Positions 43,934-52,353 of a stretch of 64,000 nt of DNA are shown here, piece after piece. Made by a program: the position numbers and the translations under genes. A model generated the notes under the pieces. The model was not told the DNA's origin and ran no database searches. It saw only the letters and a list, made by a program, of their open reading frames with translations. The first letter of the stretch is position 1. Each line of letters starts with the position of its first letter. The stretch is from contig CAVPFC010000048.1 of assembly GCA_963703605.1 (NCBI GenBank), forward strand, positions 1 to 64,000, given 5' to 3'. This DNA comes from DASXKD01 sp963703605 (GTDB lineage: Bacteria > Actinomycetota > Actinomycetes > Streptosporangiales > Streptosporangiaceae).

Positions 43934-46720
43934 TCAGCGCAGCCGGCGCAGGAACGGGTCCCTGAACTCCGCGGGGCTGACCCGCACGCGAGCATCCACG
44001 GCGCAAGCCCCGTCCGGGCGCGCGTCGATGGGGTTGAGCTCCAACTCGGCGACCTCGGGGAGATCTTCGGCCAGCCGCGACACCCGCAACAGCATGTCGG
44101 CGAGCGAGCCGGCGTCGACGAGCCGGGTGCCCCGGTGACCGGACAGCAGCGGCGCGGCACCCAGGTCCCGGATGAGCTCGTCCGCATCGGCAGTAGTCAG
44201 CGGCGTCAGCCGGGCGGAATTGGCACCGCGGATGTCGCTGGTCACCCCGCCGAGGCCGAACACGACAAGCGGCCCGAAGACCGGTTCCTGCGCCACGCCG
44301 ATCAGTACCTCGACGCCGCCGGTGAGCATCGGCTGAACCAGGACCCCGCGCAGGCTGGATCCGAACCTGGCCGCTAGCTCGCGGTAGCCCTCGGCAACCT
44401 CGTGCGGGGTGCGCAGGTCCAGCTTGACGGCGCCGGCGTCGCCCTTGTGCGCGAACCCCGCGGCCTGCGCCTTGAGCACCACCCGGCCGCCGAGGTCGGC
44501 CGCTGCCCGGATGGCCTGCTGCTCATCCGCTGCGGGCAGCGTGGCGATCATCGGGATCTGGTAGCAGGACAGCAGCCCTGCCGCCTGGTCGGTCGGCAGC
44601 CAGCCACCGCCGGGGCTGCCGGCCAGGAAGCCGGAGATCAGCTCACGCGCGTCCGCGGCGCGCAGCCCGCTCAGCTCGGGAGAGTGACCGGCCTGCCGGT
44701 CGCGCCACGCCCGGTAGCGGACCGCATGACCCAGCGCGCGAGCGGCGCCTTCGGGGTAGGCATAGGCGGGCAGCCCGTCGACTGCTGGCGTACCCGCCGC
44801 CCCGTCGCCCGGTTCGCCGACGGCCTCGCCGCGGCGCTGCGATGGCGTGGCGCCCTGCCCAGCGGCGGCCTCGCGCCGCAGGAGCCGCACGGACTCGGCC
44901 TGTTCCAGCAGGGCAACCGCGACCGGCTTGCTGATCACCGCAGCGGCCACAGCGGTGCGCAGATCGGAGATGGCCGTGGGTACCGTCACGGCGATCACGG
45001 CGTCGACGCCGGTGTCGGCGGCGATGTGCTCCAGGCAGGCACGGAAGGAATCTGTGGTGACTGCCGCCGTGGTATTCACCGGCCCGGCGACCTCGGCTGT
45101 TGCCGGCAGCAGCCCGCGGAGCCTGCGTTGCGTCGGCGCGCTGAGCTTCACGACCTCAAGGCCGTTGTCAGTGCACGCGTCGGCGGCCAGGACGCCTGCG
45201 CCGCCGGCGTTCGAGACGATCGCGACGCGGTTGCCGGCGGGCAGTGGCTGGCAGGCGAGCAGCGCCGCCGCCTCGACGAGCTCGCCTAGGCTGCTGACGG
45301 CGATGATGCCTGCCTGGGCGAACAGGGCCTGCTGCGTGGCCAGGGGTGTCGCGGGGGCCGCCGTGTGGGAGGCGGCCGCGCGCTGGCCGGCGGCTGACCG
45401 GCCGCCTATGACCGTCAGCACTGGCATCCGCTGGCCGACCTGGCGCGCCGTGGCCGCGAACTTGCGCGGGCTGCCGAAGGACTCGACGTAGAGGATGGCC
45501 AGCCGCGTCATGTGATCCTGTTCCCACCACATCAGCAGGTCGTTGCTGGACACGTCGTACTTGTCCCCAACCGACGCGAAGGAGGAGACGCCGATGCCCA
45601 GCCGCGACAGGTGCTCCAGCAGCGCGATGCCCACGCTCCCTGACTGCACGACAATGCCGGCGACGCCGGGCGCGGGCTGCCGAGCGGTGAACGTCGCGTT
45701 CAGGGCGAGGCCGGGCACGATAACGCCGAGGCAGTTCGGGCCGACGAGCCGCATGCCGTACCTGCGGCAGATCGCCAGCAAATCGGCCCCCCCGGTGCCC
45801 AGGCCCGAGGTAATTACCGTGAGCGCCCGTACGCCGTTGCGGCCGCAAGCCGCTGCCACCTCCAGCACAGCCGACGGGGGCACTGCGATGACCGCCAGAT
45901 CGGCCCGTTCAGGCAGATCGTCGACTGACGCCACGCAGGAAAGGCCTTCCATGGAGCGCGTATGCGGGTTTACCGCGTAAATCTTCCCGGCAAAGCCGCC
46001 GGTTACGATGTTGTGCAGGATGGCACGGCCCACGGTGGATCGCCGCCGGCTCGCCCCGACGACCGCGACCGATCGCGGCTGCAGAACGTAGCGCAGGCTG
46101 GCCGCATCTGCCCGGCCCTCCCGGCTGGCCACCGACTTCATATAGCCACCCGGGCCCTGATCAGGGTCGCCGCCCGACAGCGGGAAGGTCAGCGCGACCA
46201 CGTCGTCGGTGATCCTCCGTCGCACGGGCAGGCCGACGTCCGCGAACACCCTTCGCATCGCAGAGTTGTCCAGCAGCGTCTCCGCAGTGAACGCGCTGAG
46301 CCCGCGCAGGCGGGCGAGCGACACTAGGTGCTCGAGCAGCAGAGTAGCGATGCCGCGGCGGTGCATGTCATCGGGCACGGCAAAGGCGATCTCCGCCGTG
46401 CCTGGAGTCCCGGTGGGCTCATAGCTTGCCACGCCGACTAGCCTGCCGCTCAGCCACGCCAGTAGTACCCCGTGATCGGCGCCGGGCTCCCTACATACTC
46501 GCGTGGCCTCCTGCTCGGCTGAGCGCGGGCTCAGGCTGAAGAAGCGCAGGTACATATTGTCCGGAGACATCGCGGCGTGCATCTCGCGCACCGCCGCGGC
46601 GTCCTGCGGTCGGGCCGGGCGGATCTGGACCGTGCTGCCATCGGTCAGCAGTGCGTATATGCCGGGGCCCGTAGCCGGGCTGGGCGCGGCCGACGTCCCC
46701 GGAACGCTCGGCCCAGTCAC
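43934..46720 (-). CDS. GNAT domain fused to ADP-forming acyl-CoA synthetase
   Basis: 928 aa. Residues 20 to about 175 are a GNAT acetyltransferase (VQIRPARPQDAAAV, IAFAVPDDMHRRGIATLLLEHL). The rest is an acetyl-CoA-synthetase (ADP-forming)-like chain: CoA-binding (RSVAVVGASRRRSTVGRAI), succinyl-CoA-ligase-like domain (VGPNCLGVIVPG, GIVVQSGSVGIALLEHLS), a His candidate for phosphorylation in AASHTAAPAT, and a C-terminal ATP-grasp part (GGRVVLKAQAAGFAHKGDAGAV, FGLGGV, LELNPI). Such fusions act as protein lysine acetyltransferases (Pat-type) or acyl-CoA ligases. Here the GNAT domain is N-terminal. It is convergent with phaC and may tune acetyl-CoA enzymes by acetylation (inference). Confidence 0.88.
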   Translation of the reverse strand: MTGPSVPGTSAAPSPATGPGIYALLTDGSTVQIRPARPQDAAAVREMHAAMSPDNMYLRFFSLSPRSAEQEATRVCREPGADHGVLLAWLSGRLVGVASYEPTGTPGTAEIAFAVPDDMHRRGIATLLLEHLVSLARLRGLSAFTAETLLDNSAMRRVFADVGLPVRRRITDDVVALTFPLSGGDPDQGPGGYMKSVASREGRADAASLRYVLQPRSVAVVGASRRRSTVGRAILHNIVTGGFAGKIYAVNPHTRSMEGLSCVASVDDLPERADLAVIAVPPSAVLEVAAACGRNGVRALTVITSGLGTGGADLLAICRRYGMRLVGPNCLGVIVPGLALNATFTARQPAPGVAGIVVQSGSVGIALLEHLSRLGIGVSSFASVGDKYDVSSNDLLMWWEQDHMTRLAILYVESFGSPRKFAATARQVGQRMPVLTVIGGRSAAGQRAAASHTAAPATPLATQQALFAQAGIIAVSSLGELVEAAALLACQPLPAGNRVAIVSNAGGAGVLAADACTDNGLEVVKLSAPTQRRLRGLLPATAEVAGPVNTTAAVTTDSFRACLEHIAADTGVDAVIAVTVPTAISDLRTAVAAAVISKPVAVALLEQAESVRLLRREAAAGQGATPSQRRGEAVGEPGDGAAGTPAVDGLPAYAYPEGAARALGHAVRYRAWRDRQAGHSPELSGLRAADARELISGFLAGSPGGGWLPTDQAAGLLSCYQIPMIATLPAADEQQAIRAAADLGGRVVLKAQAAGFAHKGDAGAVKLDLRTPHEVAEGYRELAARFGSSLRGVLVQPMLTGGVEVLIGVAQEPVFGPLVVFGLGGVTSDIRGANSARLTPLTTADADELIRDLGAAPLLSGHRGTRLVDAGSLADMLLRVSRLAEDLPEVAELELNPIDARPDGACAVDARVRVSPAEFRDPFLRRLR

Positions 46721-46846
46721 GAGGCACCACGACCCGGGCGAGGATCTCGGCAGCCCACTGATCCGGGGGGCGGATACTGACCCCTCAGCCGCCAGGACCG
46801 CTGATCCAGCCGTCCTTGAGGGCCGGCCGGATCGGCGGAACCCTGG

Positions 46847-48772
46847 TCATTCCCTCTTAGCGCCATTGGCGGGCTGGCCGACAGCGAGTTCATCGAGGGA
46901 GCCGGAACCCCTGCCAGAACCGGGGCCTGGGCCCGTGCCGGGGACCGGGTCTGGCGCTGGGCGGCGGTACCAGGAGCGCCAGATGAGCCGGTGGATCGGG
47001 ATGAGCCGGGGGATGTCGCGCAGGCCGGGGATGAAGGGGATCAGCAGCAGGAGGATGGTGCCCAGCCCGGTCAGGAGGACCGCGATCAGGTCTACGTTGG
47101 CCGAGGTGGAGAATCCGGGGACCTGGTACCACACGGTGTACAGCCAGAGCCAGGGCTGCCCGGGGTAGCTGCCGGTCTCGTTCATCACGCCCCACTGGCT
47201 GCCGGTCAGGTTCATGGCCTGGGCTTTGCTGGCGAAGTAGGCGCCGTCGCCGAGGAACAGCAGCGGCTTGGTGTAGTTGGTGCCGTAGAACTGCCGCTGG
47301 GCGAGCAGGTCGGTGTCCAGGGCGCCGGTGCGGGCCATGGTGAGCTCGCTGGCCATCATCACCGGCACCGGCCCGTCGGCGGCGGGTGGGAGCACCGGGG
47401 TGCCGCCGGCGAACTTCACCTTGGTCACGGCGTTCGCGTACGCATTCGCCCACTTCAGCTGCTGGGCGGGTGATGCGGCCCGGTAGCTGCCCAGCGCGGC
47501 GGCCAGGCCGCGGTCGGCCGGGGTGAGCGTCGTCAGCGGCCTGATCACGAAGTCCTGCGCCGCGTTGAGCGGCTGGGTCACGCCGAACCAGGTCTGCGGG
47601 GTGATCAGCAGATGCTGGACGCTGCCGGTGCCGTTGTTGTACGGCGGCCCATAGGCGGCGGACAGGCTGGTGCCGTTGAGCTCGCTGGCCGCGGTGGCGA
47701 GGAAGTCGGCCGGCGCCACCCTCGCCCAGGTGGCGACCGTGACCGGGGGCACGTCGGGGGAGGACAGCAGGCCGGCCAGGCCGAACGTCAGCGCCAGCAC
47801 CACCACCGACGCGATGGCGCCCTCCTTGAGGATGTCATAACGCCGGGTCGGGCCCCGCCACTGCGCCGCCGCGGCCGCCGCGACGGCGCGCCGGCGCAGC
47901 CGCCCGCGGCCCTTGGCCGCTGCGGCATCGGTGTCAATCGGATGCGAGACCCCGCGAACCCGGACCAGCAGCACGTGCCCGCCGATGATGGCGACCAGCA
48001 CGATCGGCAGCAGCACGATGTGCCACATCAGCATCTGGCCGAAGTTCATCACGTTGAAGAACGCGCCCACCCCGACGCTATTGAACGCATCCTTGCCGCT
48101 GGCGGAGATCCACTGCGAGTCGAAGTTCGACTGCGACACATACCCGGTGAAGCACTCAACGACCGAGAGAGCGAAGGCGACCACACCGGTGATCCAGGTC
48201 AGCGCGCGGCGGCCGCGCCAGGCGGCCATCCAGAACTTGCCCCACAGGTGGATGACGATCAGGGCCATGAACAGCTCGACGCTCCACAGGTGCAGGCTGT
48301 TGAAGAAATGACCCACCGGGTTGTAATGCCACCAATCAGGACCGCCGAGCGCCAGGGCGAACCCGGACACGATCACCACCCCGAAGGCGGCCAGCGAACC
48401 GACACCGAACACGTAAATCCAGGACGCCACATAGGCCGGCTGCCGGTCGGGCAGCAGCTTGCCCGGCGGCAGCGCTTTGACCGCCCGGCGCCGCACCCGC
48501 GCGGTCCACATCCCCGCGGTGTCATCATCAGCCGGCTCCACCGCCGCCGCCGCCAGATCGCCGCCCGCGTCGCCGCCGGCAGCCGCGGCGGGCTCCTCGC
48601 GGTGCCCCCGGGGAAACGGAAGCAGCAACGCGGCCCCGAAGATAACGACCATCACCGCGATCAGGACCAGGTTCGCCACCGTCACGTCGAAGATCGACCA
48701 ATGCAACAAAGTACTCGGCTGATTCATATTGATCGCCAGAGCCGGGACCAGCTGGCCGACAGAGCCTGTCAT
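46847..48772 (-). CDS. Stand-alone cytochrome b with a large external domain
   Basis: 641 aa membrane protein. The first half is a cytochrome b core: helix pair LHLWSVELFMALIVIHLW (His-X13-His) and WHIVLLPIVLVAIIGGHV (His-X14-His) gives both haem sites, with the X14 spacing of b6-type proteins; WWHYNPVGHFFNS and GYVSQSNFDSQW lie on the outer face. A helix near 330 leads to about 200 polar residues (VPPVTVATWARVAP ... GSYPGQPWLWLYTVWYQ), probably extracytoplasmic, then a last helix. The N-terminal helix is followed by an Ala/Asp-rich cytoplasmic stretch. No Rieske or cytochrome c gene is nearby, so electron partners are unknown. The conserved element lies immediately upstream. Confidence 0.85.
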   Translation of the reverse strand: MTGSVGQLVPALAINMNQPSTLLHWSIFDVTVANLVLIAVMVVIFGAALLLPFPRGHREEPAAAAGGDAGGDLAAAAVEPADDDTAGMWTARVRRRAVKALPPGKLLPDRQPAYVASWIYVFGVGSLAAFGVVIVSGFALALGGPDWWHYNPVGHFFNSLHLWSVELFMALIVIHLWGKFWMAAWRGRRALTWITGVVAFALSVVECFTGYVSQSNFDSQWISASGKDAFNSVGVGAFFNVMNFGQMLMWHIVLLPIVLVAIIGGHVLLVRVRGVSHPIDTDAAAAKGRGRLRRRAVAAAAAAQWRGPTRRYDILKEGAIASVVVLALTFGLAGLLSSPDVPPVTVATWARVAPADFLATAASELNGTSLSAAYGPPYNNGTGSVQHLLITPQTWFGVTQPLNAAQDFVIRPLTTLTPADRGLAAALGSYRAASPAQQLKWANAYANAVTKVKFAGGTPVLPPAADGPVPVMMASELTMARTGALDTDLLAQRQFYGTNYTKPLLFLGDGAYFASKAQAMNLTGSQWGVMNETGSYPGQPWLWLYTVWYQVPGFSTSANVDLIAVLLTGLGTILLLLIPFIPGLRDIPRLIPIHRLIWRSWYRRPAPDPVPGTGPGPGSGRGSGSLDELAVGQPANGAKRE

Positions 48773-48775
48773 AAT

Positions 48776-48828
48776 GCCACCTCAGCGGCGTACGCGTCCA
48801 TATGGACGCCACCGAGGTCCAGAGCAGC
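48776..48828 (-). promoter_or_regulatory. Conserved upstream element, copy B (cytochrome b gene)
   Basis: Reverse strand: the 21-nt block (48828-48808) identical to copy A, then the perfect palindrome GCGTCCATATGGACGC, then GAGGTGG as ribosome site 4 nt before ATG 48772. The block ends 35 nt before the start codon. Confidence 0.6.
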
Positions 48829-49352
48829 CGAACTATTTCTCGGATACACGCGGGCGCAACCACCGCGAGCTCCCAATTAGCACGCTACGCCCGATGAACC
48901 GCAGCGACAAGCCGTAGCGGCCTAGCTGTTGCGGATGCCCCCCCGCCCCCATCCTGCCGCTAGGAAGGCGTCCGGAAGCCCGTCATGGAGGCATGACGCC
49001 AGGGGGCGATGGCGCGGATGGAGATCCCTGCTGGCCTCAGCCGTCGAGCTGGTTGCGTGCGGTGTCCTTGATGTCGTCGATCGTCTCTTGTCTGCGACGA
49101 TCGCGCCGCCTCATCATCAGCCGGGCGTGCCGGAAAGTTTGAGCACAGGCAAGTTTTTGGTCGCTTGCGAGGTAACTGGTCTTCGGGGAGACTGATAGCC
49201 ACATCGACAGCGTTGCTCCGGTCCCCGGTGGCGCCCCGTGACCACGTGGACATTCGGCGAACCGGGAGACCCGCGGTGGAAGCACTGATCGTTTCGCGTG
49301 ATCCCCGGTGGGGGCCGCTGTCCGGTTTCGGGCTCGGTGAAGGCCGCGCGTG
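48829..49352. other. Intergenic region before the MFS exporter
   Basis: About 520 bp. A reverse frame of 26 codons (49117-49037, MMRRRDRRRQETIDDIKDTA...) is the only gene-like item, without a ribosome site; too weak to call. No RNA or repeat seen apart from the adjoining element. Confidence 0.4.
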
Positions 49353-51029
49353 ATGTCCGGCTTGAACGCGGCGCCGCCGCTGGTCGTTCCTGGCCGGCGC
49401 GGCCGGCCGGGGGCCTGGCTGCGAGGAGGGGCAGCGCCAGCCGGCGCCGGCCGGGTGCATGCCCGGCGGTGGGCGATACTCGCCGTCTTGTGCCTGAGCG
49501 TTTTCCTCGCGCTGGTCGACAACACGATCGTCAACGTCGCCCTTCCCTCGATCAGCAAGCAGCTCCACGCGGCGACCAGCGACCTGCAGTGGATTGTCGA
49601 CGCTTACTCCCTGGTCTTCGCGTCGTTGCTGCTGGTGGGGGGGAGCCTGGGCGACCGGTACGGGCGCAAGGGCGCCCTCCAAGTCGGGCTGGTGGGCTTC
49701 GCCGGGTTCTCGGCCTTCGCCGGGCTTTCGGGCAGCACGCACGTGCTGATCGTGGCGCGCTGCCTGATGGGCGCGGCCGCGGCGCTGATCTTCCCGGCCA
49801 CGTTGGCCATCCTCACCAACACCTTCACCGACGCCAAGGAGAGAGCAGCGGCGGTCGGTGTGTGGACCGGGATCACCGGCCTCGGCGTGGCGCTCGGCCC
49901 GATCACCGGCGGCCTGTTGCTCGAGCACTTCTCCTGGAGTTCGGTCTTCTTCGCTACCATCCCCATCGCCGTGCTGGCCCTGGCGCTCGGCGCGTGGCTC
50001 GTGCCGACCAGCCGCGACCCCGCGGCCCCACGGCTGGATCTGGCCGGCTTCGTCCTGTCGATCGCCGGGGTGGCGGCGGTTGTCTACACGACGATCGAGG
50101 CGCCGGCGCGTGGCTGGTCGGCTCCGGTCACCCTGGCCGGCTACGGCGCCGGCGTCGCCTTGCTGGCGGTCTTCGCTGTCTGGGAGCGCCGGGTCCGCGA
50201 GCCGATGCTGGACATCACCTTGTTCCGCAACATCCGCTTCAGCGCCGCCAGCTTCTCGATCACCGTCGCGTTCTTCGGCCTGTTCGGCTTCATCTTCTTG
50301 ATCACCCAGTACTTCCAGCTCGTCCACGGCTACAGCCCTCTTTCGGCCGGCCTGCGCACGCTTCCCTTCGCCCTCGGCGTCGGTGCTGCCGCGCCGGCCG
50401 CCCCGATTTTCGCCCGCCGTCTGGGCACCAAGATCGTGGTCCCCGCTGGCCTGATCCTGATGGGCGCCGGCTTCTTCATCGCCTCGACCCTCGGCAGCGA
50501 CAGCGCGTACTTCGGCCCGGTCCTGGTCTCCATGGTGTTGATGGCGGTCGGGCTCGGCCTGGTCACCGCACCGTCGACCGGTGCCATCCTCGCGGTCCTC
50601 CCGCTGGGCAAGGCCGGGGTCGGCTCGGCGGTCAACGACGTCACCCGCGAACTCGGCGGAACCTTCGGGGTGGCGGTGGTCGGGGCCGTGTTCTCATCGG
50701 TCTACGGCGTGCGCCTGGCCCAGCTCCTGCACGGTGCGGGCGTGCCGGCGCCAGCCCTCGCCGCCGCACGGCAGTCACCGGCGGCCGCTCTCCAGGTCGC
50801 GGCGCGGGCGCCGGCGAGCACCCACGCGGTGATCATCGACGCAGCCAACCAGGCCTTCGTCGCCGGCCTCAGCCGGGGCTCGCTGGTCTGCGCCGGTGTC
50901 GTCGCCCTCGGAGCCGTGTTTGCCTTCCTCGTCCTGCCCCGCCGGCTCCCCGCCACCCCGCCGAGCCCGCCAGCTGCGCTGGGATCCAAGCCCGGCCGGA
51001 CATCCTCAGCGAAATTGAGCAGACCATGA
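49353..51029 (+). CDS. MFS drug exporter, DHA2 (14-helix) type
   Basis: 558 aa proton-driven exporter. LFLALVDNTIVNVALPSI is the motif D1-like DHA2 signature, GGSLGDRYGRKGAL motif A, RCLMGAAAALIFPATLAIL motif B, GPITGGLLLEHFSWSSVFF motif C. About 14 helices, as in EmrB/QacA types; substrate not deducible. GTG 49350 precedes ATG 49353; GAAGG lies upstream. The first 35 residues are Gly/Arg-rich. No regulator gene is adjacent. Confidence 0.88.
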   Translation: MSGLNAAPPLVVPGRRGRPGAWLRGGAAPAGAGRVHARRWAILAVLCLSVFLALVDNTIVNVALPSISKQLHAATSDLQWIVDAYSLVFASLLLVGGSLGDRYGRKGALQVGLVGFAGFSAFAGLSGSTHVLIVARCLMGAAAALIFPATLAILTNTFTDAKERAAAVGVWTGITGLGVALGPITGGLLLEHFSWSSVFFATIPIAVLALALGAWLVPTSRDPAAPRLDLAGFVLSIAGVAAVVYTTIEAPARGWSAPVTLAGYGAGVALLAVFAVWERRVREPMLDITLFRNIRFSAASFSITVAFFGLFGFIFLITQYFQLVHGYSPLSAGLRTLPFALGVGAAAPAAPIFARRLGTKIVVPAGLILMGAGFFIASTLGSDSAYFGPVLVSMVLMAVGLGLVTAPSTGAILAVLPLGKAGVGSAVNDVTRELGGTFGVAVVGAVFSSVYGVRLAQLLHGAGVPAPALAAARQSPAAALQVAARAPASTHAVIIDAANQAFVAGLSRGSLVCAGVVALGAVFAFLVLPRRLPATPPSPPAALGSKPGRTSSAKLSRP

Positions 51030-51221
51030 AATACGTCAACCTGACAGACCCGCCGCAGAAGGCTCGCATTGCCCGATGGCAGGGCGGCCCGTGCCTGCAG
51101 TTTCCAGGCCACGACATAGTCCTCGAAGGGCCACGAGGCCAACGTGGTGATTCGGTCTCCAAACCGATCGGAACACTACGCCCTGTGCCTCGCCATGATT
51201 GCCGGATAGGCCGAGTGACAT

Positions 51222-51240
51222 GGGCCCGTTTGGCGGGCCC
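51222..51240. terminator. Hairpin between convergent MFS and glutaminase genes
   Basis: GGGCCCG-TTTGG-CGGGCCC, a perfect 7-bp stem, 22 bp past the glutaminase stop. Suits a terminator for the reverse-strand gene and possibly for the MFS gene too. Confidence 0.55.
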
Positions 51241-51261
51241 GAGGAGCGCCTTCGGGCTGTA

Positions 51262-52266
51262 TCAGGCGGTAGGAGTGGAGGCGAAGAGGTTGAGCCCTAG
51301 CGCTTCTGAGAGGTACCTGGTGATGCGTTGCCCGCGCACGCTGTTGCCTGCGGCATCGAGTGGCGGGGAGAAGGTGCCGAGGCCCCCCTTGCCCGGCGAG
51401 ACGGTCACGATGCCTCCGGCGACCCCGCTTTTACCCGGGAGGCCCACGTCGTAGAGCCACTGGCCAGAATGCTCGTAGAGCCCGGCCGTGGCCAGCACGG
51501 CCAGCACTCGCTTGCAGTAGCGGGTGTCGATGGCTTGCTCACCGGTGACCGGATTCACCCCGCCATTCGCCAGCGTGGCCCCCATCACCGCGAGGTCCCG
51601 CGCGCTCACCCGCACCGAGCATTGGCGAGTGTAGACGTCGGTGGCGAGATCGGGGTCGCAATACATGCGGCCGTAACCGTCGAGGAGGTGGGCGATACCC
51701 CGGTTGCGGTCGTTGGTCGCCGTCTCGGACTCATAGACATCCTTGTCCATCACCAATCGCCGCCCGGCGAACCGCGACATCGCGGCGACGATGCTCTCGA
51801 ATTTCTCCGCCGCGGTCGTACCCGGCACCAGGCTTGTGGTAGCCATGGCGCCGGCGTTGACCAAGGGGTTCATCGTGCGATCGGAATTGAGCTCGATGGC
51901 CATCACCGAGTTGAAGGGCAGGCCGGTGCTGTTGACGCCTAGTTTCCGGCGCGCCTCCTCATGCCCGAGGGTGTGACAGACCAGGGCGAAGACAAACAGC
52001 TTGGAGATGCTCTCGATGGCGAATTCGTGGTCGGCGTCGCCAATCGAGAACAGCCGCCCATAAACCCCAGCAACACACACGCCGAAAGCATTGGGTGATG
52101 CCGCCGCGAGGGCGGGAATATAGTCCGCGACGGCCCCCTCACCGAGGTCACGGTAGCGCTCGTAGCCGGCCGTGATGAGGGCCTGCACGTCAGTATCGGG
52201 CGGGAGCACCCCGGTCGATACGCGCTCGGTCCCAGGATGGTCGCCGGAGAGAGGATCGTGGTCCAT
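51262..52266 (-). CDS. glsA: Glutaminase, beta-lactamase-fold type
   Basis: 334 aa. Glutamine to glutamate and ammonia. AIESISKLFVFALV carries the Ser-x-x-Lys catalytic pair, NSVMAIEL, NPLVNAGAMATTSLV, NDRNRGIAHLL, DVYTRQCSVRVSARDLAVMGATLANGGVNP, GLPGKSGVAGGIV are the family motifs. AAGGA lies 5 nt before ATG 52266, so I prefer it to the in-frame ATG at 52272. It follows the glutamate decarboxylase on the same strand (87 bp between starts and stops), feeding it glutamate while ammonia neutralises acid. Confidence 0.93.
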   Translation of the reverse strand: MDHDPLSGDHPGTERVSTGVLPPDTDVQALITAGYERYRDLGEGAVADYIPALAAASPNAFGVCVAGVYGRLFSIGDADHEFAIESISKLFVFALVCHTLGHEEARRKLGVNSTGLPFNSVMAIELNSDRTMNPLVNAGAMATTSLVPGTTAAEKFESIVAAMSRFAGRRLVMDKDVYESETATNDRNRGIAHLLDGYGRMYCDPDLATDVYTRQCSVRVSARDLAVMGATLANGGVNPVTGEQAIDTRYCKRVLAVLATAGLYEHSGQWLYDVGLPGKSGVAGGIVTVSPGKGGLGTFSPPLDAAGNSVRGQRITRYLSEALGLNLFASTPTA

Positions 52267-52353
52267 GTTCATCCTTGGTTGGCGAATACTCGCCGGGCCT
52301 CCACCTGACGTACCCGCGCCGACGGCCGGAGCAGCCAAGCGGGAGCGACCGCG

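Noticed and set aside
49037..49117. 26-codon basic peptide on the reverse strand
   Set aside because: No ribosome site, and the longer frame containing it is antisense to the MFS exporter.
51150..51185. A stem-loop with CTCCAA resembling a tRNA-Trp anticodon arm (CCA)
   Set aside because: The loop has six instead of seven bases and no acceptor, D or T arms can be built from the flanks.
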